A stretch of 64,000 bases of DNA from contig NW_006917092.1 of the NCBI RefSeq assembly GCF_000516985.1, positions 5,831,888 through 5,895,887 of the forward strand, written 5' to 3'. A program made the position numbers and the translations under genes. Positions 23,923-38,710 of this stretch are shown in pieces (position 1 is the first letter of the stretch; every line of letters begins with the position of its first letter). The DNA is from Pestalotiopsis fici W106-1. Its lineage: Eukaryota; Ascomycota; Sordariomycetes; Amphisphaeriales; Sporocadaceae. The notes below the pieces were generated by a model. It made no database searches. It saw nothing but the letters and a program-made list of their open reading frames with translations, and had not been told where the DNA came from.

Positions 23923-26310
23923 ATGGATGATCTGGTAGACAGTTCATCTGAGCCAAACAAGAAACGTCTTCGAACGTCCCATGCAGTATGTCGACATGTT
24001 GGATGCTCGTCACCCTGTAGATCTAAGCACTAATAGAGGCACAGTGTGATGTTTGCCGGTCAAGAAAGATTAGGTCCGAATTGATTTCTTTTTGTCTTTT
24101 CCTTTTTCTTTTGCCTTTCCTCTGTTTCCTTGATTATTCCCCTTGGAATTTCATGTGATCCTTCTCGGAGCTTGAGCTAATTTCTGAGCAGATGCGATGG
24201 CAATAAACCGTGCCATGCCTGTCTCAATTCCAAGCAGGAATGCTCTTATGGCTCCGAGGCCAATACGTTAGTCGGCCCTGGCTCTATTGAAATCAATCAT
24301 GCATCTGACTGGTTGTTAGTCGTGGAAAGAGTGATTTGATCCTTGAAGGCGTGTTGAGAGTTGAGGAGTTATTGCAGCAGATGAACTTATCCATGGTAAG
24401 GGAGCATGACAATCGTAGCCTTCCGAGTGACACAGAGAGCCAAATGCCCAAGAGTAGTGACTTATGCCTAGCCAGGTCACATCGCCTATATCCGCGGTAC
24501 CGATCCTGCAGAGTCCCGTTTCTGCGAGACCGCTGTCCAATAGAAGCCCCTCCATCGACGACGTTCACGAACATCGTCAGAGTAACAGTAACCTAGAAAA
24601 TGCCATACTCGACTCCCTGCACAACTCGACCACCGAGTCCATCCTGTCGTGGTCACATCTCGATGCATTCCCAACCATACGACAAAACTACACATCCATA
24701 TTCCAGCTAGAACAGTCGAGGACACCACTGGCCACTCGCTCAAACACCATGTATCCGTACATCTCACCCGTCGACCTTGACGCCATTCTCGACACGTTCC
24801 AACGGACAGTGAACTTTTGGTACCCGGTCCTTTCCCTGTCCCAGCTGGACAGCACTAGGAACCTGGTCGTCCAAAATCTCCTCGAGAGCACAGATCTCGT
24901 GACTAGTTGTTGTGCACAGCTCGTTATGGCTCTCGGCTGCGCCGGCGAGGTGGTCACTGGCTTGGTGCACAGCGAAGACACGGCGCCAAGCCGCGACGAG
25001 GTCGACTTTCGACGAGCTCGCAAAGCCATGGGCGACCTGTACTTTGATGGCGCTCTGCGAGCGATGCACATGGTTCATTCGGAAATGAGTTGCATGGCGG
25101 TCCAGTCTTTATTCTTTGCCGCGTGCGTTTCCATACTCTGCCTCGGCGCTCATCTCTTTCTCACTGACATGTCCCTAGATTGTATTTTGCGTATCTGCGA
25201 CGACCTCTTCAGGCTTGGACATATATACACAATACAGCTTCCAAGTGTCTCCTCCTATTGTCGTATCCGCCCGTCAATGAACCGATAGAGAACCAGGAGT
25301 GTCTAAAGAGAATATTCTGGGCATGCTACATTCTAGAAAGGTCAGTGCTCGTTGTACATTTTGCAAAAAGTCGTCCTAACACCTCTCTAGCGACTATCTT
25401 GCCGAGCTTTCGGCACTTCCACAGAGCGGTATCGCCCAAATCGAGTCATCCGTCTCTCTCCCTGGCAGCTACATTACACACGTGGACCCAGCTCAGACCG
25501 AGCACGCCTCTCTGTATTTCCTGGCCTGTATCTCGATGCGGCGGCTCCTGAACCGTGTACATCACCTCCTATACGCCCGGGACACGGGCGCAGCAACGGA
25601 CATATCGCGGTTCCCCGCCATTGTGACGGAACTAGACCACCAGCTCGAAGAGTGGCGCGACGTCCTGCCGCACGCCTTTCGCTTCGATATTCCGCAAAAC
25701 ATCCTTGACCACAATGATAATAACAATGGAGTCCCGCTGTCTGAATGTGGCGGGTTCCTGCGGCAGCGCTACCTGACCTGCAAGAGCGTCATTTACCGCC
25801 CCTACCTCGCCTGGCTGCTCGCCTCCTCCCCGGGTGGCATGCATCGCGATGCCCGCGGGATCCGCAAGGAGGACATTGTCGCTCGGGCACAGGTCTGTCT
25901 CGATGCGTGTACGTCGCATATTCTGGCCCTGACGGGCTTTGCACATACTGTCCTGGTAGATACCTGGATCTGTGCTTTATCGTAAGTAGTGTTTCCCCTT
26001 GAGCTGTTATCATGTATAATTCTTAAAGTAATATTCCGACAGAATGGCCACAGCCATGATGATTCTCTTGGCTACGCGCAGATCCGCTCGGAAAATTGCC
26101 AATCGACATGACATGATGGAGACGGGACCGCATTTGAGAAAAGTCTTTAGAAGGTGGCAGGACAACCTCGGTACACCAGAGTCACCGAGCGTGGAACAGG
26201 CGTTGCGAATCATTTACGAGACAGAGAGATTGATGTCGGGGCTAACAGGCGGCAAGATTACGGAAGAGGAAGTGGATGTAGCCAACTCAATGTGTGCCAT
26301 GAGGAGCTAA
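23923..26310 (+). CDS. Zn(II)2Cys6 transcription factor with fungal-specific domain, 636 aa
   Basis: Eight exons: 23923-23985, 24045-24073, 24192-24266, 24320-24395, 24476-25122, 25179-25340, 25391-25981 and 26043-26310. They total 1911 nt and close in frame. The zinc cluster is split over the first three exons: Cys22, 25, 32, 38, 41 and 48, spacing CX2CX6CX5CX2CX6C, from CDVCRSRKIRC, KPCHAC and SKQEC. A basic N-terminus (NKKRLRTSHA) precedes it. The fungal transcription-factor domain covers about residues 190-500 (ISPVDLDAILDTFQRTVNFW, MAVQSLFFAA, LKRIFWACYILE). Its position between the transporter and the beta-galactosidase suggests it regulates both. Its targets and inducer are inferred only. 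Confidence 0.9.
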
Positions 26311-26446
26311 ACATGACTGACTTGTCACGAGGCTAGAATATTTCAATTGAGCATGGTATCGGCTAAACCATTCGCTCTTTGCTACTTTCGGAATGTGATA
26401 CTATCTCTCAAAGCCAATACCTACAGGTTACACTTGCAAACTTGAA

Positions 26447-29674
<3,228 letters not shown>

Positions 29675-31131
29675 TGTCACCAATACTCTGACTTTGTCCG
29701 AGACAAAGACGAGACTTGACTAATGTAATGACCACAAGTGTTTCTTCGACGGTGCTTGATTGCAGGAATCGAGAAATTTATTCAGAACAGAGAATCACCT
29801 CATCAGTCGCACATATAGCAACGGGACGCAGCATCCGATCCAGGACGGGAATGGAATGCGAAAGAGGAGATGGGTTCGTTTGCTGCTTCTTGCCGGGATC
29901 TCGTAACTTTTCGCTTGGTTACACCTTGGAGCCGCGGCCTATGTAATTGCACGCCGCCTTGCACGATATGTAAAGAACATGGCTCGCTAACCTGTATGTC
30001 TCTGCGTAATATGAGCTTGACTTGACCCCATCGGTACCTTGTCAGGTGGGACTTGATCCAAGTGCTTGCAGCCAACCTCCCCCCACGTTTAGATCTCCAC
30101 GAGCTTCCAAGGTTGACCCCATTGCAGCACAGAGACAAATCCTAGCCATTCGGGCCGCTCCGGATCTACGGGGAAGCCGGAGCCGTTGATGCGGGAGACG
30201 AGCAACAGCCCAGTTGATGACTCTGGAGAAAAATTATTATGAGTTTTATACATACATGATAAGTTGACATATTTCGATGATAATCCGCTTCAGTTCTTGG
30301 ATGATTTCTCCTCATAAGTGCCCTTTCCCCCTCTGGTTTTCACGCCTTTCCCTTGATCACTCCAAGACTCTCGTCTCTCTTCCAGGTTCTCATCTGTCCG
30401 CCTCCTTACCTGCTGCATTTCTTCATACTTCTATCTTTTCTTCGTCTACCATGCAAAGAAGAACAAGAAGCTCTTCGCTTTGCACATGGACCAACGCCCT
30501 CTCTCACTGAGCAAAGTTCCCCTCCATGCAGCTCCGAAAAATCAGGAGGCAAAGTGGGGTTGGCGGGTACCTATTATACTTTGTAGTCTCTCAGTGAACA
30601 ACATAACACGGTCATCAGGGACGAGTCTGAAATGAACAAATGTTGAACTGGTGAAAACTCGAAAAATGTGTGGAAAAATTCACCAAGAACATCAAAATAT
30701 CAGAATCAAGACATTGAACACATTGAACAATCAATCAAACATAGAATCCACCAAGTCTCACTGGGCTGACACTAGACCGAAATTCCATCCCTCGAATAGA
30801 TCCAGAATACGAAGCGCTGTGGCTCATTGCCCCGCCTCAAATTCACCCCGCTGCTGCACCCTATTATTGAAATGAACCCCGCGTTAATTTGGCAATGGAA
30901 GCTCAACTGGCTGCCACTCAATTGAGCTCGTCCAGCCCCTGACGGGTTACACCAACAAATTCAATCTTCACCGCATCTTTGACCACTGACTTTCCAGTTT
31001 CAGGGTCCTTTCCAACTATAATCCTGATACCCCACCAGCGTTTACTTTCATCTGTGCCTTTCTCTTGCACCAATTGACACTACCATCTTGTCAGTTTTCA
31101 CACCCAGAGTCGCCTCCCCTAAACCGCCACG
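29675..31131. other. divergent region between beta-galactosidase and HAD-IIB gene
   Basis: 1.45 kb without a supported gene. It holds clustered CGG/CCG sites (separate entry) and a C-run at 30080-30086 that reads GTGGGG on the minus strand, a CreA-like core. The rest is CT-rich leader-like sequence. Confidence 0.45.
30151..30185. promoter_or_regulatory. three CGG...CCG inverted repeats upstream of beta-galactosidase
   Basis: CGG-N6-CCG at 30151-30162, CGG-N5-CCG at 30169-30179 and CGG-N2-CCG at 30178-30185 lie 477-511 bp upstream of the GH2 start codon. Inverted CGG triplets are the classic target of dimeric Zn2Cys6 proteins, and one is encoded next door. Binding is inferred. Confidence 0.35.
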
Positions 31132-31881
31132 ATGCCCATCTCCCTCGTCGCCTTCGACCTTGACGGCACCCTCGCCGAGAGCAAGCAGCCCTTGCTTGAC
31201 TCCATGGGTGAGGCCCTTGCCGAGCTCCTCTCCGTCGCCCACGTCGCCGTCATCTCTGGTGGTGACTGGCCCCAGTTCGAGAAGCAGGTTGCCAGCCGCC
31301 TGCCTCCCCACGCCGATCTGTCCAAGCTCTGGCTGATGCCCACGACCGGCACCAAGCTCTACACCCACAGGGATGGCAAGTGGCAAGTCGTCTACGCCGA
31401 GCTGTTTAGCGAGGAGGAGCGAAAGAACATTATCAAGGCATTCGACGATGCCCTCCTGGCCACTGGCTTCAAGCCCGAGCAGACCTGGGGCGAGCGCATC
31501 GAGGACCGTGGTAGCCAGATCACCTTCTCGGCTCTGGGCCAGCAGGCACCTCCCAAGGAGAAGCACGTCTGGGACCCCGACTTTGCCAAGCGCAAGGTTA
31601 TCCAAGCCGACCTCAAGAAGCGCCTCCCCGACCTCTCCATCAACATGGGCGGTGCCACCTCGATCGACATTACACAAAAGGGTGTAGACAAGGGCTACGG
31701 CCTCAAGAAGCTCCGCGACGCCAGCGGCATCCCCCTGGAGCAGATGATGTTCATTGGTGATGCCATCTTCCCTGGTGGTAACGACTACCCCGCCAAGGAG
31801 CTCGGTCTCGAGACTGTCCGCGTCAAGGACCCCGATGGCACTCTCGCCGCCATTGCCGGCATCTGCTCTTGCCTCCGATAA
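31132..31881 (+). CDS. HAD-superfamily IIB hydrolase (phosphomannomutase-like), 249 aa
   Basis: A single exon. Motif I is AFDLDGTLAES (nucleophile Asp9 and Asp11), motif II is AVISGG, and motif IV is MMFIGDAIFPGGND. A Lys-containing motif III lies around GVDKGYGLKKL. The subfamily block IEDRGSQITFSALGQ and GGATSIDITQKG are shared with bacterial HAD-IIB proteins often labelled phosphomannomutase. They differ from the Sec53/PMM2 type that supplies GDP-mannose in fungi. It probably acts on a small phosphorylated sugar or similar metabolite in the cytosol; the real substrate is unknown. Strong codon bias in the third position produces a 290-codon antisense shadow frame, suggesting high expression. 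Confidence 0.8.
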   Translation: MPISLVAFDLDGTLAESKQPLLDSMGEALAELLSVAHVAVISGGDWPQFEKQVASRLPPHADLSKLWLMPTTGTKLYTHRDGKWQVVYAELFSEEERKNIIKAFDDALLATGFKPEQTWGERIEDRGSQITFSALGQQAPPKEKHVWDPDFAKRKVIQADLKKRLPDLSINMGGATSIDITQKGVDKGYGLKKLRDASGIPLEQMMFIGDAIFPGGNDYPAKELGLETVRVKDPDGTLAAIAGICSCLR

Positions 31882-32567
31882 GCAAGCGATTGTGGCATAG
31901 ACACTCGTAGACTCATACACGTCAAGCGAGCTTTCATCCTAGAACTAGAGCTTGCAGCAAGACTAGACAGGAGTCGTACTCGCGGCATACACAAAAAGAA
32001 ACAATCGGGCATCAACCATGATCATGTGTGGTGGCTAGAAAAAGCGATCTGAAAACTTAATAGATGAGCTGGCAGCCTAGCTCTTCCAAATACAAAAAAA
32101 AATACCCCCAAGCTCGCAGTATGCCTTTCATGAAATATTTCTTACACATGAGATCTAATTGAACTGGATACAAATTGTAATGTGTGCTTTCTTGCCACGA
32201 CTGTCACATGTAGATCGAAACATACATCTGCCCGAGCTTATATAATGGCAAAGAAAAGGTATAGGGCTGATGGCGTGATGACATGATCAACTGAGGGGCC
32301 ATCATCTCGAACCAATCATTGGAACTCGTCTCGAAAGCACCTCGCTAATCATGCCAACAAGTTCGAGTCAACGAACATGATCATCCGCTGAATAAAATCC
32401 GACTGATGCATGAAATAACCCTCCTGCCTGTATCATCTGATATCAGTCAATATTGTATCTGATTTCTGCTACCGCGCTACTACATATTTTAGTTCACGGC
32501 TTTCCCGACAAATGACCATTCATGCAGCATGAATCACGGCTATTCGTTCATTCGAAAGTAGTGCAAC
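31882..32567. other. intergenic
   Basis: This is the 3' flank of the HAD gene and promoter of the DHA2 pump. Contains an A-rich run near 32092-32104. No gene seen. Confidence 0.4.
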
Positions 32568-34530
32568 ATGTCGGCAGCCAACTCTCACAATCAGGAAATC
32601 TCTCGGGTTCAAGTGCTCGGGGAGACTAGACACGATGAAATCGAACTATCTAGAGAGCTGCCTTTATTCTCTGGCAATATTGAAGCAGGAGTTCCAACAC
32701 AAGAAAGACTAGAAGGAGCACTTCCCTACAGCCAGCATGTTCAGCCCGAGCTCGACGATCAGTCCAGCCGTCTACCGTTTCGTCGGCTCATTCTGGCGTA
32801 CTCGTGCTTGGCGGCGATATACTTTATCCAGTCTCTCGACATCAACGCAGTGGCGACGGCATTGCCGGTCGTCTCGAGGGCTCTAGGCGCCGGGAATAGC
32901 ATTACTTGGACGGCAACGGCTTATCTCATGGGGCAGACGGCTTTTCAACCGCTGGTGAGTATGTATGACCTATATTCTAGCACTCACTCACAAACATACA
33001 GTACGGACGTCTCTCTGATATTTTTGGCCGCAAGCCAGTCCTCATGACATGTATCGGCTTCGTCATTGTGGGCGACATCCTTTGCGGATTTGCGCAAAAC
33101 GTGATTTGGCTATACATTTCGCGAGCACTCAGCGGCGTTGGCGGCGGCGGCATCAGCTCGCTGGTGCAGATTGTCGTCAGCGACCTGGTGAGCCTCAAGG
33201 CCAGGGGGAAATATCAGGGCATCATCAGCGGCACCATTGGGCTGGGCGCCTGCACCGGCCCGTTCATTGCAGCGCGCATGATCGGTAGTAGTAATCAGGA
33301 CAACACGAGCGATCATGGCTGGAGGTGGATCTTTTGGATACCTCCGATCCTCGCTGCCGTCTGCATGGCCATGATGTGGGTGTTTTTGCCCTTGAAGCCG
33401 GTCCAGGGCAACTGGAAAGAAAAGATTGCCAAGATTGATTGGTATGGACTGGGCGCTGCCGTCGTAGCTGTGTCCCTGCTGCTGGTAAGGAGACGTGTCC
33501 ATGACGAAAGAGGTCTCTCGAGTATCTTACTGACACTCGTTAGATACCCATTAACTCTGGAGGCAGTATTTGGCCGTGGAATGGCTCTCTGGTCATCACC
33601 CTCCTATCCATTGGAGGAGTTTTCGTCGTCATTTTTGCCATAATCGAAAAACGCATTGCCAAGATCCCATTAATACCGTTACGCTTATTTAGTCAAGCAT
33701 CCACGGCTATCCTCATCATCACAAGCGGTGTTTATAACCTCGTGTGGCAGGTGGATATTTATTTTCTCCCCATATACTTTCAGGACGTCAGAGGCTTCAG
33801 CCCCCTTCAGTCCGCAACGCTGGTGTTGCCCTTACTGCTACTTCAGAGTGTAGCCGGAGCATTATCGGGTGTCTTGATGACGAAATGTGGAAGGTAAGTT
33901 GGTCCAATGTTGAGCCGAGTTGATTGATACTCACTAAAACCCCCCCAAGATATGGCCCCGTCATGTATCCTGGCATGGCATTGTGGGTGTTAGGTGCCGG
34001 GTTGAAAGTCATTTTTTCAAGGACAACTCCGGTTTGGGTTTATGTAGTAGTTCTTTTCCTAGAAGGTGCAGGCATAGGATTCGTTCTACAACCAGGTATG
34101 TTTACTCCCTGGATGTTTGACACGTGAGTATACTGAATTTTTTAATTTAGCACTGGTCGCACTGCAGGTCCTGTGCAAGCCCGAGGACCGTGCAGTCTGT
34201 ACTTCAACCCGGAATCTCCTCCGTATGCTTGGTTCTGTCATTGGTATGGCAGTCTCAACAGCAGTGCAGAGTGCCGTTACGATTGCGTCGGTCCCCGAAG
34301 ATGTCCCGCCCGAGTTTAGATCGCAAGTTGCGGATGGGACTTGGCAGCAAGGCTCTGGCTGGGACTCACAAATCCTCGATGCAAAGATGAAGGGTGTCCG
34401 TGCCGTCTTTATCTTGCTCGTACCCCTGATGGGCATCTGCCTTTTGGGCTGTTGCCTCGTGCCAGATCGCAGGTTGAGAGGAGACGAGAAGATCGCGGAA
34501 GCGCCCAAGAGGCCAGGGTCAAAGACGTGA
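32568..34530 (+). CDS. MFS multidrug transporter, DHA2 (14-spanner) family, 581 aa
   Basis: Five exons, 32568-32954, 33002-33484, 33544-33893, 33950-34095 and 34151-34530, total 1746 nt and close in frame. After a hydrophilic tail of about 70 residues come TM1 with SLDINAVATALPVV, motif A YGRLSDIFGRKPV, motif B-like SRALSGVGGGGISSLVQ, and the antiporter loop GTIGLGACTGPFIA. DHGWRWIFWIPPILAAV and QVDIYFLPIYFQDVRGFSP follow, typical of fungal DHA2 pumps for mycotoxins, azoles or siderophores. Fourteen membrane segments are expected. No biosynthetic genes adjoin it, so the exported compound cannot be inferred. The introns are 47-59 nt. Confidence 0.9.
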
Positions 34531-37500
34531 GAGAAGCAACGAAAACTGGAGTGAGGTCCATCGTGGGAATATCATATGATGGGGGTCCTGAGACAAATAT
34601 TTCCGGCCTTATCATTTTGGCCATGAGTTGAACTGCCGGCATCCTTGGCCACATGGCAGGGAATACAGAAGAAGACGTATACACCGAGACATGCACCAGC
34701 TCAAACAACAGCAGAAGTGATCGACAGCTAGGGTTAAACCGCAGATACGAAGAATGTTCTCAACGTAATTACTACTCTTGGTCGATGAGCACTTATCCAT
34801 TTAATCTGTGCTCGGATATTCAGCGGGTAGCTCGTTGTAGATAGAGGCTTGCAATTACCTGGATAAAGCATCCAGATATTGGTGTGAAGAATGAGCTTCC
34901 AGGGCGCCGGGTCATTATCGGTTCTCAGCTGAACGATATAGACTTGTAGTCTTGGCATTTTGAAAGAAGTATTGAACAGCATTGATGTTCAATACTTCTA
35001 GCACTACCCATTATTCATTAGCAGTTGCGACACGTGCTCCACTTGCATATAGTAGAAATTCGTTATGAGGCTCTTCGCTTAATACCAACTGCCGCGAAAG
35101 CTTGTATACCTCCCTATGATACTTGTCTGATATTTCTTTCGCCGCTCGACGAACTGAATGATGAAAATCTCATGTTACAAAGGCCGGGCCCCCGGGTCGT
35201 TACTGAACATGGGCGCGGCTTGAGAAGGGTCACAGCGCAGTCTGACATTGCATGTTACGATGGGTGTACACAGTAGTGAGACTCTGCACAGTAGATCCTG
35301 CAGTTGCAGGAAACCAGTCGTCGTAAGCTCGCCCCTCCCAAACAACTACTACAGGTACAATAGGCGCGCAGGGGCGTAACCCACGTTGGGCGATCGCTGC
35401 CGGATGAGGTAAGCCTTCGAGTTGGGGATCGGGTCCCCGCGCGCCAAGCTGCATCTTGGACAAACTTGGACCATATGTGATAGGTGAAAGAAGCATAGTC
35501 GTGATAAACTTAAAAATATCTTATGCGCGGGTGATTTGTGGTACAAGAAATAATCGGTGAGCGTAGAAGAGGTGCAAGACTGCCCAAGATCTGATGTCTA
35601 CCATATGGTAGATAGTACTTACTGTTTCGAGTAAAAGGGGACCCTCACCTTGAATACTGCTGGCTCAGCGCTTCAAACTCCAAGCGTTCTTTGTCTAATT
35701 AGCACCAAGAACTAACAATCCAAAGTCCATCGCCTTGCAAAGAAGCATAAAAAAGACTATTGATCGAGCCACCCCAACTCACGCGCTTACTGACGCCTTG
35801 TCATCCGAGCCCCCAAGATTGCCTGAAACACCCAAGCTGACGGACGGGTACTATTCAATTCGCCAAGTGCCGGGTCCCCGCCCTACGAGATGTCCCCCCG
35901 AGGAGAGGAATGGGGAAAACGGATCAGGAATCTAGGGGATTCAGGATGCACGTAGGAAAATACGGGCAGCAAAAGGGATGGATAAGCCTAGGTGGGTGGC
36001 CAACCTTTTGTGAGAGTATGTATGTGAGTGAAAGAGCGAATGTCTGTCGTGTTACCTGAAACAACATGACATGCTCGTCTTTCCCCCGACGGGATGGACG
36101 AGCACTGAGAAAAGAGTGCATATTCCGTCTTTCTGAGTTGCCTCCTTGCGAGCCGCGCAGTATTCCATGGCGAAAATTGTCCACGTCAGCTCTGCACGCG
36201 ATGCGACGGCGCGAACAGACATGATCAACTCTGGTACCTGTGTTGGGGGAAAAAAAAAAAAAAAAAAAGAAAACTTCTTGTTGCCGCCACGCGCTTCCTG
36301 GGTGTTCTTCTTTCTGACAGGAACTTTTGTTTGATGATAATCCAATGCGAGTGCAACCGTAGCCAAGGGTCTGACAGAATTCTCCGACAGCCAACGTGGA
36401 TCCTGGGATTGGGAATGGACATTTTTCGTACGTCCAAGGTCCCCAACTCGGGCCACCAGCTCCTAGTCTTACACAAGGCAATCAAGCAACGGGCAAGGAT
36501 CCCTCGGGTGGATCATCCCACCTAGTCTTGGCGCAGCAATCCGATAATATTCCTCTTCTCTGAGTGGCTGGCGAGAGGAAAGCTTTCTTCCTCTACCAAC
36601 TGCTTCTTGCCAAGAACCTACAGTCATGATAGGAAACTCTTGCTGTAGCAAAGGGGGAATGAGAACCTAGAGTTGACACTATAACCATACCTTACCCATG
36701 TGCTACGTAGTACATTTGCCACGCAATAAAGATAATGTATACCTCATGATCCTGGTCAAGTGAGAAGGTTGCTATCAAATCGCAAGAGAGCGAGCATTTT
36801 GAGTGAGATATAATCATGCCGTGGCGCTACTTTTACATGCATAGAAAACAATAGTCAAATGCACAAAATAACCGACCGACCACTTATACGAGCTGCGATC
36901 GTAATCTCGTCCGTGTCCCCCGCGGGTCGGTCAAAGAATGACTAGTGGAGACCAAAAGACTCCCCGGGAAAAGACCCGAACACGACTGGACAGAGGCGAC
37001 GAGAGCTGGGGGCTAATGAGAAAAATACTATGTAAAATGGCTACAGCAAATGGATTCCCCATCGAAACACGTTCCAATATGTCTGTTCGCCTGCGACTCT
37101 GGCTTGCTGGCTTTCGAGTCCCTTGACCCACTATGACAATGAATCTGGAAAGCCGCCGACAGGGTTGTTGGCTATAAACAACCTTTTTGCACAGAAGCCG
37201 TTTCTGCCATACACTAAGACTTCTGATACGGGGTACAACCGCGCGGTCCGCTACTGGATCCGTGGGATCGACAAAGTCCTTGCTCAACAGAAGGTCCCCG
37301 AGCCTTTTGATAATGGGACGTTTCACAAAATGTGATAGGTGAATACTACCAAAAAAATGTTTCGGTGAGTCGTTTGCCATAGCTACAGCGACGAGCAAGT
37401 TGTGCTTCTCTACTAGTATAAGAGACGATGGCTTTCCTGTGATATTTGCTTTTGGATTCTCTCTATCAGCCCAATTTTACACTTGCTCATCATCACTGGT

Positions 37501-37641
37501 TGGGATTTCTCTTTCCATTTTGCTTTTCTGCTTGGTTATTTATAGCTTGGTCTATACTATCATCCTCATAATCATATTCAACCTTTCACCATATTTTCAC
37601 ACCTATTAATATTGTCACTCACAACATAACTCGTTATCAAA
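34531..37641. other. long gene-poor stretch
   Basis: 3.1 kb with no gene I can support. It contains a 19-base A-run at 36250-36268. A 70-codon frame at 37123-37335 has no known motif. CT-rich leader-like sequence near 37480-37600 comes just before the peroxidase start. Confidence 0.5.
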
Positions 37642-38710
37642 ATGTACTCCAAGATCACAGTCGTTTCGATCCTCTGCGCAGTTGCTGCTGGTCAGTCAAC
37701 ATGCCCTTCTGTCTGGACCGATGTTGCCACGGACCTAAAGGCCATCTTTGTCGACAGCGATGGCGCGGCAACCGATGATGCGCGTGCCGCCATCCGTGTC
37801 TCTTTCCACGACTGTTTTCCCGAGGCGTGTGATGGATCCATGATTCTCGCCAACGAGTGCTCCGACCGAGGAGAGAATGCTCAGATGGTAGACATTTGCA
37901 CGACTTTGGGCGACATGGCCACTCAGTACAATGTCAGCACAGCTGATATCATTCAACTAGGAACTGGTAAGAGAACCAATCCAACCCCAGCGTCACTTGA
38001 CCACTTTCATTTTCGTTGAATAACTTGAAGCTAACTTGGTATAGCCCTGGGCGTGTCTGCCGCCCTCGGTCCTACCATGGCTTTCAAAGTCGGCCGGGTC
38101 GACTCCAGCACGGCGAACCCCACGGGACAGATGCCCGGCGCGGCGGATTCTGCCGACACCATTGTCGCCGACTTTGCGGCCAAGGGATTCTCGGTAACGG
38201 AGCTGATTGCGCTCGTCGGCGCCCACAGCGCGGCCAAGAACCTCGCGGGCACGGCTCTGGACTCTACCGTCGACGACCTTGACACGACCTTTTACACCGA
38301 GACCGCCGACGGCACGGCGCCGGCTAGTCTACAGAGCGATATCAATCTGAGCAATGGCACCGATACCAGCTCGGACTGGAGCACTTTTGGCGGCAGCTTG
38401 AGTGACTGGGAGGCTGCATTCGTTCCAGCGTAAGTTCTACCGTCCGACATGAGCATTGCATATCCCTCAACACATTAGTTTGTCATTCGGTTGCGCTGAC
38501 TAGAGTATCTTTTATAGAATGGAGAAGATGGGACTCATGGGAGTTGACGAATCGACTTTGACCGACTGCTCCGACGTGGTGACGGCAGCTTTCCCCTCCA
38601 AGAAGAGGCGTTCCATGAACTTTGGTCCCTCAATGGCTGCCCGGGGCGGCGCAAGCAAGAGGAACCCTCATGGATTCGCCGCTGGCGCCTCGTGGATGCG
38701 ACACGCTTAA
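37642..38710 (+). CDS. secreted class II-like haem peroxidase, 300 aa
   Basis: Three exons, 37642-37966, 38045-38429 and 38518-38710, total 903 nt and close in frame. A signal peptide (MYSKITVVSILCAVAAGQ) precedes a plant/fungal peroxidase fold. The distal site Arg52 and His56 sits in AAIRVSFHDCFP, where class II enzymes bind and cleave hydrogen peroxide. ADIIQLGTALGVSAALGP is the helix before the substrate channel. The proximal haem ligand is His169 in LIALVGAHSAAKN. The C-terminal 60 residues are basic and Ser/Gly-rich. The likely role is extracellular oxidation of phenolics or defence compounds. A ligninolytic role would be over-reading, as manganese and surface-Trp sites were not assessed. 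Confidence 0.85.

Noticed and set aside
31048..31920. 290-codon minus-strand frame
   Set aside because: Exact antisense of the HAD-IIB gene; it arises from strong third-position codon bias and has no motif.
35360..35450. tRNA-like GC-rich stretch
   Set aside because: No B-box consensus and no acceptor-stem pairing found; no tRNA supported anywhere in the window.
37123..37335. 70-codon plus frame upstream of the peroxidase
   Set aside because: No recognised domain, no signal peptide; could be chance.
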